A stretch of 64,000 nt of DNA from Dryococelus australis (taxonomy: Eukaryota > Arthropoda > Insecta > Phasmatodea > Phasmatidae), in assembly GCA_029891345.1 (NCBI GenBank), contig CM057009.1, positions 287,814,966-287,878,965 on the forward strand, read 5' to 3'. The notes below the pieces were generated by a model, which ran no database searches, had not been told where the DNA came from, and saw only the letters and a list, made by a program, of their open reading frames with translations. How positions within the stretch are numbered: the stretch's first letter is position 1; every line of letters begins with the position of its first letter. Below, one piece after another: positions 55,991-64,000 of this stretch. The position numbers were made by a program, and so were the translations under genes.

Positions 55991-57780
55991 TTTAGGAAAA
56001 AACCATGGTCGTTATACATGGGATGTTTTTTTCAAGGGATTGAGACAAAAAGTGTGAAGAAACCGCTAACAAACTATATGATAATCGTAGTTGGACTTTT
56101 ATAATTCTTTAATGCCTGTCAAACAACACGGGGTCCTTATTTGTATTTGCAATTAAATCAAATCAAAAACGAATATGCTGTACCATTTTTCAAGTGATTC
56201 TTGCATTGGTCATGAATTCACTGTTTTGGTGTCACGATAACAAAATAAACAAATTATTTTAAAGACAATGAAACACAATATATAATAAATTGTTTTTAAA
56301 CAATTTAAAATTAAAAAGTGGAAATGTGTTAGTTAAATCAAAATTTTTGTAAAGAAAAGAAAAAATTCGTGATTACATAAATGTTTTAATATGCTCATGG
56401 CAAATATATTTCCAGTTCAGATTGTTACAGTTCTTCAATCGAACTTTATTTTGTTCTTTGTAAGACATAATACGTAAAATTACATTTTGTCACGAAAACA
56501 CTACAATTAGCTCATTGGTTGTAATAAACCAAACTTGATACACTTGACACTTCTATTAATACATTTGTATCGTTATTATTTCAAGAGATATTGACACCAT
56601 ATTACCTTTGAAGTTTAATGGCAGTGGTAAGTTCATGTTAATAAGATGGTGTGTCTGGATTGTGTCCATTGCCGACTATCAGACCAAATATGTTTGTTCA
56701 CTTGTGTGGTGTTTTCGCTTTCGTCATCGTGTTGTCTTTTATTTTCATTTTTTTTTGTTGTCTATCCTGCTTTGTATTAATACGTTGTTCGTCCGTCATT
56801 TTGTCGTTTTAATTGTATGCATATTGGTTATCTAATGACAGGGAAGCAGTCTTTCCTAAATATCTATCTGTGGTGTTGCAAAAAGGTTGATCCGTTTTTG
56901 TCTTACTGAGTTCTGTATGTGTGTGTGTGTGTGTACGATTTTTTTTATTTAGTTTCACGGTCGAAAATGGACACAGTCTAACCACACCATCATAATAACA
57001 TTGACAACATAGTTTAGGCTTTTGTATCATGTGTATCAGGAACCTTCAAACGGATAATCTCAATATTTATTATTAAATGTGCTATGGCAATGACAGTCCA
57101 TTTATAAAAAATTCTAACATTACGAATTTTTGAAGCGTTATGACCGTATCGATAAACATAAAAACTAAGTACCGATGCAAAAAATATAAGCGGCATAATA
57201 GTTATGGTAGGCCTATTTGTGTGCATGTTAACCTCTTAAGTTTGTCGCTGCTACGTACAAAAAATTAGTGATATGAGTTGCGTGTTTAATTGCTGTCTTT
57301 TTCGTTGAATAGATTGCTCTTTCGTAATGATATTTACCCCAACTGAGGCCGTCTATTTGACGAAATAACCCAGCACATATCAATGACAAGGGGTTAAATA
57401 CTACAGTTCCTCCCCCCCCCCCCCCGGTTCCTAGTGGCAACAGGGTAAACACAATCGCGGCAAAATATTATTGTGAATTATGTGCACTGTGCTAAATCGT
57501 AAGATGGTGTATAACACTAATATGTTAATGTTGTAAAATAATAATAATTATAAAAACTATTGTCAGTAGAGATAGTGTTAAAAAGTGATGAAGTGGACCT
57601 AAATATATGGTTATAGGCCTAAATTGTGAGCATTCATTCGTAATGGTTTTTTAAATTATTGCAGAATTATTTGAACAGCAGAAAATAGTAAGCATAGAAT
57701 TTTACAGTTAAAACGGAGAAGTCACATAGCAGTGTTTATGTTTACATATAGTGGAAGAATACGTAATCGGTAACCAAAAG
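55991..57780. other. no gene recognised
   Basis: AT-rich DNA with a C-run at 57411-57425 and a GT run near 56919-56933. ORFs of 70-93 codons lack motifs. Confidence 0.45.
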
Positions 57781-57819
57781 TAGAACACTAACAGGGCTTG
57801 AGAAACATAGGAAGTAGCC

Positions 57820-59186
57820 GTGGCCAATGGCCGGAAGTGGAATGTGGATTCAGCCATTAGCACTGGTCCTGCAGTGCGCGGGTATGTCCAATGCAGCAGT
57901 CGATACTTGCAGCGTTCCAGCTGCCACGAGACAACATGCCCCTACCATTGCAAAATTACTGCCTGTGGTAAAGGAGAAAATAGACTTTCCGTGGTCGCAT
58001 ACGTCGTTGCGTAAGGTGGTAGAACAACTAGGTTTTTGTGGAGAAAATCGCAAAGTCACAGAAAAATACTAATTGAGAGACCTCACATCGTATCTTGGCG
58101 CCCCGACTATCTAGTTGACACAGCACAGACAAGGTTGGAAACAAATTATCTACATAAACGAGACATGGATAGACGGTAATTTAACGTTTAGTAAATGTTG
58201 GCAACATGAAGAAGTGTTTGGCATACAAGCTAATGTCAATTCGGGTAACTGATTAATTGTAGTACACGCTAGGGGTATTAACGGATTGATCGAAAATGCT
58301 CTCACGACCAAATGAACAGTGTTTATTTCATAAAGTGGGTTACCGAGAAGCTTGTTCCTAACCCCCCGCAGTCATCTGTAGTAGTGCTAGATAATGCACC
58401 GTATCATTGTGCACAGATTGACAAGCCACCTACAAAGTACTCTGTAAAAGCAGATATGTTAACATAGTTATAGGCTATTCACAGTAAAGTGAGCACTTTT
58501 GAAAGCCCTCTAGTTTGGAATAACAGTTAATAAATATTTTTTATTTTAGCCTTAGACGTTAACTTCCGAGTGCAGTGTAATATATACGCTGTGTTATCAC
58601 TTACATGGTATTATTTATTTAAAAAGATTGTTAGGTAGTAAAACATGTCTGAAAGGAAAAAAGTAACCAGGATCTCAAAAGTGCTCACTTTACCGTGAAC
58701 AGCCTATGAACAAAGGCATAACTTGTTACACGTCACTGGGGAAATTGGAGCTTTACAAATTGGTGGAACACGCCGAACCTAAAGAGAAAGTGTACAAATT
58801 CGACACGTATCTGACATCTTTGGGATACACCGTGGTCCGGCTTTCCCCATATATGTGCGACCTGAACGCTATTGAGCTCGCTTGAGCGAATGTGAAGCGG
58901 GGCGTGCGCGAAGGAAATGTAACCGGAGATTTATCTCTTCAGAAGCTCCAAGAGATAACTATTAAAGCGATAGACAGTGTAACCAACACCGACTGGGAAG
59001 GATACTGTGGCCACGTACAGAAGCTTGAGACTGAATACTGGGAAAAGGACGGTGTTGTGTCAGATGTATGACAGTATCGTTGTACGTCTTGACGAGAGTA
59101 GTGATTCCTCCAGTGCATCAGGCGCGTGCAGTTCAAGCAGTGAACAAGAAAATCCGGGTTCACCATTAGCAACCCTGCTGTCTTGA
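57820..59186 (+). pseudogene. Tc1/IS630-type (DDE_3) transposase, split by a MITE
   Basis: The fragments read in order as a DDE_3-type transposase: 'LPVVKEKIDFPWSHTSLRKV', 'ILIERPHIVSWRPDYL', 'IYINETWIDGNLTFSKCW', 'NSGN' stop 'LIVVHARGINGLIENAL', 'SSVVVLDNAPYHCAQ', then after the MITE 'KGITCYTSLGKLELY', 'YTVVRLSPYMCDLNAIEL' and 'LETEYWEKDG', with a Ser-rich acidic tail. The first catalytic Asp of the usual (D)ETW is Asn. The second Asp (LDNAPYH) and the Glu (NAIEL) remain. Several stops and shifts are present. The N-terminal ~100 residues are poorly preserved. No terminal repeats were identified. Confidence 0.88.
58471..58706 (+). mobile_element. TA-duplicating MITE (short type) inside the transposase gene
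   Basis: The left end is taggctattcacagtaaagt after TA (58469-58470). The right end is actttaccgtgaacagccta followed by TG (expected TA, one change). Removing the element with one 2-bp duplication brings the upstream and downstream transposase frames into register. Confidence 0.92.
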
Positions 59187-59264
59187 GGTGAGTGAATGTT
59201 TTCTTTGTACGGTAGTTCAGTCGTATAGCGTGGCCGGCTTATCGTTCGAAGGTTGCATTCCTGC

Positions 59265-59362
59265 CAGGGTTTCAGCGGACAGTACGTGCACTGCGGAAAA
59301 ACAAAAATGTACTTAACAAACCTGTAGTGTATACGGACGAAACATGGGTTCATACACATTGA
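59265..59362 (+). pseudogene. fragment of a second DDE_3-type transposase
   Basis: A ~32-residue stretch contains 'LRKNKNVLNK' followed by 'VVYTDETWVHTH' and a stop. 'YTDETW(V/I)' is the first-Asp motif of the same transposase class as 57820-59186, but here the Asp is intact and the flanks differ, so it is from a separate copy or subfamily. Nothing further downstream could be joined. Confidence 0.55.
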
Positions 59363-59517
59363 CGAGGGTCCATGAGTTACTACAGAATAGCATATGTTGT
59401 GTTCATTAGCCTCCTAGAGTGTATTATGCATGTGCACGGAGTGTACTTGCCGTCCCATCTTCCCGCGGTACACCCCTGACATACCATTGGTCTAGTTGTC
59501 AACAGACAACAGCGCCC

Positions 59518-59937
59518 TCGCTCCTCAACGGTAAAGACTTGTCAAACATGTAGTACTTGTAAATACGTTGTGCATTCCTCCACCTTGTGTAAAATTAACA
59601 TTGTTGTAGGCCTCATCACGTTATTCATGTGTCGCGTCGGTCAAAAGAAACTGTGGAATTATTAAGAAAGCAAATATTTCACACATCAGCTCATTTTTAC
59701 ACCTCACTGCATTAAAAAAACAGAAAGTGAAATAATTTATTTTAAGTAATCACGAAAGGTTATCTAAAACTTTTAAATCGAAATTAAGATATGGAATTAA
59801 TTTCTCTTCGTTGTTACCAACTTTACTGGGCATATATCACTCAGTGTGCCCATTAAAATACATGCCTGCAGGGGCAATGAATTTTATCTAAGGTTCGTTT
59901 CTATCTAAAGTGCTCACTTTATCGTGAACAGACTGCA
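59518..59937 (-). mobile_element. TA-MITE (long type), minus orientation
   Basis: This is the reverse complement of the long type: 'ccttgtgtaaaattaac', 'gttaccaactttactgggca' and 'aaagtgctcactttatcgtgaacag' at the right. The left end (caacggtaaagacttgtcaa) is diverged. The TA duplication is not preserved. Confidence 0.75.
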
Positions 59938-59965
59938 GTGTACTGTGCGGTAGTGAATCTGCAAA

Positions 59966-60154
59966 ATGAAACTGTACGTGTGGGACGACAAAGCGGATAT
60001 GTACATGGCATGTGGCAAAGTAGACGTGAATGGCCTATACCCAGTTTATCTAATATGGCAGGCCAACGTGCAACCAAAGCACCTGCGAGCGGACAAGAAA
60101 ACCATGTCCCAAGAAAATGGTATACGTAAACACCATCGCGCAGTGAAGAAATAG
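59966..60154 (+). CDS. 62-codon ORF, unassigned
   Basis: An open frame starts MKLYVWDDKADMYMACG and ends with a basic stretch (KHHRAVKK). A second ORF overlaps it in another frame. It follows the MITE at 59518-59937 directly. Protein-like composition is the only support. It may be a transposon fragment. Confidence 0.2.
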   Translation: MKLYVWDDKADMYMACGKVDVNGLYPVYLIWQANVQPKHLRADKKTMSQENGIRKHHRAVKK

Positions 60155-60179
60155 CGATGTCAGATGGTGCCGGGAGCAC

Positions 60180-62840
60180 TTAACTCAGTACCTTTTGTTC
60201 TCAAACTTTTTAATATATAATATCTAGTTAAATATGAAATCCAAAAATCCTCAAATGCAAAAATTTTCGGTTTATTTGGAGGACTGAAATCATCATTGAT
60301 AAATTATGGCAATTATAACTATGTGCATGTAATAAAAAATCTTCCAACAATTTAATTTTTTTAATAACAAATCTTCTCAGAGAAATCCAAACACTAAATT
60401 ACGATCTTCATTGGCAGGATAATATAAGATAGCTGTCATTTTATATACATCATAAAATAACTATTTGCACTGGAAAAGTTATTGGGCATCAGTCTGATCG
60501 CCATGCATTTTTGCAAGGAAAGTTTAAGATCATTTTAATACGGTTAATTTTTTCGTGTGTTGATTGGGCTCACATTGAAACCTAACAAGAAAAAAACCTA
60601 TCTTACAGAATTGGCGTATTAACGCTAGCACAGTTAGAGTGAATTTCTATAGATAAAACAATAGCTGAATAAGGAGTTCATTCAAAATGAATATTTCTAG
60701 TTAGCAGATAAATCTGTTTATACATTTAAATATTTTAACTTTAAAAAATACGATTATTTGTACCACGCGATCTATGCTTATAAATAAATGCAGTTTCATA
60801 TATATATATATATATACACACATGGACACGCTCATGTAAATAAACCGGGAAGGTGAGAGCTGAGAGAAATGTAAAACTAAATTCAAAGGGTGTTTCTATA
60901 CGTCCCCGTGAAATGAGTGTGTATTGATGTTTTCAATACTCAATTGGGCAATTTGGCAATGCTATTACCCGATACGTACGTCACTCTACTTTGTCCAGAG
61001 CATTCACGACATCTTCATTCGCGTCAATGGTATGGAAAGTATTGCCTATACGTTAGGCGTTAATACGCGCGCCGTGCCTTGTGCACCATCTGTGGGGTTT
61101 CTTCTTGTGAATTGTCGTGTCGCAGTCTTACAACGGGGTGGAGTTTTCCCCTTATTTGATACAAGCATTTTAATGAGTAAAAAATTTACCATCACTAAGT
61201 TTGGCACAATAATTTCCTGTAAACACCGTGTGGCTACCCCTGCAGTTTTAATGTTGCTGGCCAGTGTCCGTAACGGACTATCTCTTACTTTCCTATCTTC
61301 GTTTAGTAACACTTAATTCAGTGAGAAAATTACCCTTTTACATTCGAGTTCGATATTTTGTAACTAAAAGTAACTTACTTACGTGGGATTCGAATTACGC
61401 CAAACATTATAACACATAATTTACTCGTACATTTTTTAGTGAGGAACCACTTTATGAATTTTGTGAATGAAGTTACGAATCACTCTGGTTAATTAGCTCT
61501 AAAAAGTTATTATATAATTAACCTCAGGGAAATATGCTGTTAGCAGCTCATTTCTTCCACATATGTTCCGAAGAAAACAACAGTGGCAAAAAAACCTTCA
61601 AGGTTTGAGTGCAACGGGAGGATGGTGGTGTTGATTTCAGATCACGCTGAGTTTGAATCCCACGCTGATTTTAAAGTATTGGTAAGACATGTTACCTATT
61701 TTCATTGGTGTCACAAACATAAAAAATTTGCAATTTGCTTGTCTTCAGTTTTTCAACAGCAACAGGATAGAGTGAGTGTCTCTGTGTGGTCATGGAAGAA
61801 GATGGCAATCTTGTGTTTACGTTTGTCGTATATTATGTTGTTGTACAGCTGTAAAATAATCTTTTCTTGTCGAAATAGTATTTCAACCATGTGGTTTTAA
61901 ATGAAATTGATTCCTTGCTGTATCTTGTGTGACTGTGGCTAAGGTTCATAGTACGCAGGTAAATAGCATTCGGTGAAGGCGACCTGTTGGAATGCTGTAA
62001 TTAAAACCAAAGTTAAAAATCATGCACTCCTAAAATAGTGATAGCGACATTGGTTTGCCAAAGACAAGCATTAAGTTCCTAGTTGGTATCCTGAATAGGA
62101 GGATTGAAACCCTACCATGGAACATATATTTACAAAGACATAAGTTAATGACAAAAGCGGATAATGGAAGAGACTGGTTCGAGTTAATCAAGCTCGTCTA
62201 CTTATTCACTTCGTATGTGAATTGCATAGATTTTGATTTTTTTCCTCTCTTAAAAGCGGTAATCAACGTTCGTTACTTATTCACGTGTGTAAAGATTCCT
62301 CGATTCCCACGACAGGAGAAAAATGAGAACATATGTAAAATTGTATTACATTGTATTATTTTGTAATAATTAAAAATTATGTAATTTAGAAATATTTAAT
62401 GTTAATGTCACTTGCGGCCGTATCAGTGTCGGCGGCCAGTAAAAGAATTTTAATGGGACAACTTAGCCAGCTCTGTCTTAACCAATTAGCAAATATGTTC
62501 AACATTATATTCTTCATTGTATGATTATATCTTTCCACACAACTGGCTGTAAGTTCACTGTATGAAGAATAGTGATTGATGTAATATGTTTGCTTAAGTT
62601 CATTAAATATTTTATTATAAATTTCCGACCCATTATCGAATTGAATATTACAAGGTTGACATCACGTGAAGGCACCAGCATTTACGTATTCAGTAGTAGT
62701 ATGATATTGGCGAGCTGGGGACATCGGCGTCTCACACAGGAGCGCAGGAGCCGACCGCCGCCATATTGTTACGTCACCGTCCGCCATCTTGGATGTTATT
62801 GACCTTCGCCTTGGCATTTGATCCGTAACCTTGACCCCGG
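60180..62840. other. no gene recognised
   Basis: AT-rich DNA with a TA microsatellite at 60797-60816. The 130-codon plus ORF at 60924-61316 overlaps an 88-codon minus ORF at 61046-61312. Neither shows a domain I know. The ORF at 62055-62366 is also unassigned. Confidence 0.4.
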
Positions 62841-63059
62841 TGATCTCTGACCCCAAAAACCGTAAAATTACAAAAATCTATCAAAATTCTAAAAAATGTA
62901 TAACGAAAAATTTTAATAACAAAATCATTAAAAAAATTAATAATATATTTAAAAAAAAATTAAAAAATTTATTTCCAAAAAATTTAATTAAAACATCGTT
63001 AAATTTTTTATATAAAAATAGTTTAAATTTAAGTTTATCTAATTTTATTTAAAACATCT

Positions 63060-63400
63060 CTTAATTAAAAAGTATGTAACCCCAGCGCCCATTTTTCCCT
63101 TTTCTTCCTCGAAATTTCCTTTTGTCCTTAAAAATATCCCTGGATAATTTTTTAAAAATAAAAATTCGTTAAAAAAATTTCTTTATTAAAATGTCTTTAA
63201 CCGCCGACGGCCATTTTCGCCTTATTCCATCGAAATTTCCCTTCAATATGTTGTTATTAAAATTCGTTTTAAAAATTTCTTTATTAATAAGTCTTTAACC
63301 CTGATGGCCATTTTCCCCTTTTCCCTTCGAAATTTCCCTTTTTTTCACAAAAAATTCCCCTTCAAAAATATTTATTTAAAAAATACTTAAAAATTGTTAT
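63060..63400. repeat. short tandem repeat, about three ~100-125-bp units
   Basis: The phrases 'ggccattttccccttttcccttcgaaatttccc' and 'ttctttattaataagtctttaacc' recur near 63070, 63195 and 63294 with variable spacing. The preceding 62850-63060 is extremely A/T-rich. Non-coding. Confidence 0.7.
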
Positions 63401-63519
63401 TAAAAAAACTTATGTATGTTACTCCCTCTCACACCCGTTCGCTCACGTTCGTTCGACTAACCCCCACAACTCCAACCTTGCAATATATATTTTATTGCAC
63501 AATTGCCCCCCTCCACTCA

Positions 63520-64000
63520 TTACTGTTTAGTCGGCGATCCTCCACTACCTCTGTTCGATCCCCACCAATGATTCAAAGTGGCTAATTAGTCGCGTTGCTC
63601 CATCCCCTTCACCCCTGCCAGGTTTCTCATTGGTTAATTATTCACATTTGCTCCATCCCCACCACGTAACAACCCTCCCGATTGGATGAATGTATCGGGT
63701 ATCTTCGGAAAACTTCGTACGACCAATCAGAGTTTAGTCGGCTACCCTCCACCACCTCTGGTTAAACAATTAGTCACATACGTTCCACCCCACCAATGTT
63801 TCTCATTGGCTAATTAGTCGCTTCGCTCCACTCCCGCCAATATATCCGATTAGCTATTACTCTCTTTTCGCTAGATACAATGTTTCCCATCGGCTAATCA
63901 CTCACCTCCGTTCAACCCGATCAATCAGAGTGTAGTCGGCTACCCTCCACCACCTCTGGCCGAACGCCACCAATGTTTCTCATGTGTTAATTAGTCGCAT
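63520..64000. repeat. ~200-bp satellite-like array with CCAAT-type sub-repeats, running off the end
   Basis: The phrase 'tagtcggctaccctccaccacctctg' and variants recurs near 63527, 63735 and 63933 (period ~200 bp). Within each unit, 'ccaatgtttctcattggctaattagtcgc' variants recur several times. The array is GC-richer than the preceding DNA and continues past the window. Confidence 0.8.

Noticed and set aside
60924..61316. 130-codon ORF as a gene
   Set aside because: It overlaps an 88-codon antisense ORF, has no recognisable domain and no splice or promoter context; kept only as unassigned.

Overview
This window looks like intron-free or intergenic DNA from an animal with a large, AT-rich, repeat-laden genome, most likely an insect or other arthropod. 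The evidence is the set of mobile elements (Tc1/mariner, PIF/Harbinger with a MADF-BESS accessory gene, hAT-type MITEs, a tRNA-headed SINE, a Polinton/Maverick-like element) and eukaryotic splice signals. There is no prokaryotic gene layout. I see no intact host gene; nearly all recognisable coding sequence belongs to decayed transposons. The species is not identified.

Layout. 1-5.3 kb: AT-rich DNA, a SINE (minus strand), a palindromic MITE with attaa target duplications, and an array of diverged ~285-bp units. 5.35-23.33 kb: an 18-kb block bounded by inverted ~1.2-kb repeats. It holds a broken protein-primed-type family B DNA polymerase (8.3-11.5 kb, minus) and further broken minus-strand ORFs (16.9-20.6 kb). 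I interpret it as a dead Polinton/Maverick-like element. A TATA+Inr core promoter with ideal spacing lies inside it on the minus strand near 15.06 kb. 23.4-25.6 kb: a hAT-type MITE and a dead Tc1 transposase. 26-49 kb: a mosaic of MITEs, some nested, plus tandem duplications, a foldback element, a Tc1 fragment, a SINE inserted in a MITE, and a second, oppositely oriented 285-bp array. One isolated exon-like segment lies at 41.08-41.22 kb.

49.86-55.12 kb: the best-resolved element, a 5.26-kb PIF/Harbinger transposon. Its transposase (minus) and a MADF-BESS protein (plus) are each split by one intron, and the two genes are interdigitated on opposite strands: each gene's intron contains the other's second exon. 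Both splice junctions keep phase, although both genes now carry stops and frameshifts. The BESS end has been amplified into four 289-bp tandem copies. 55.3-60.2 kb: a 285-bp unit split by a hAT-type MITE, then a broken Tc1/IS630-type (DDE_3) transposase split by a TA-duplicating MITE. 60.2-64 kb: unassigned AT-rich DNA, then short tandem repeats and a ~200-bp satellite-like array that runs off the end.

Assignments rest on reading translated motifs and repeats by eye; no database search was possible. Boundaries given as approximate are so.
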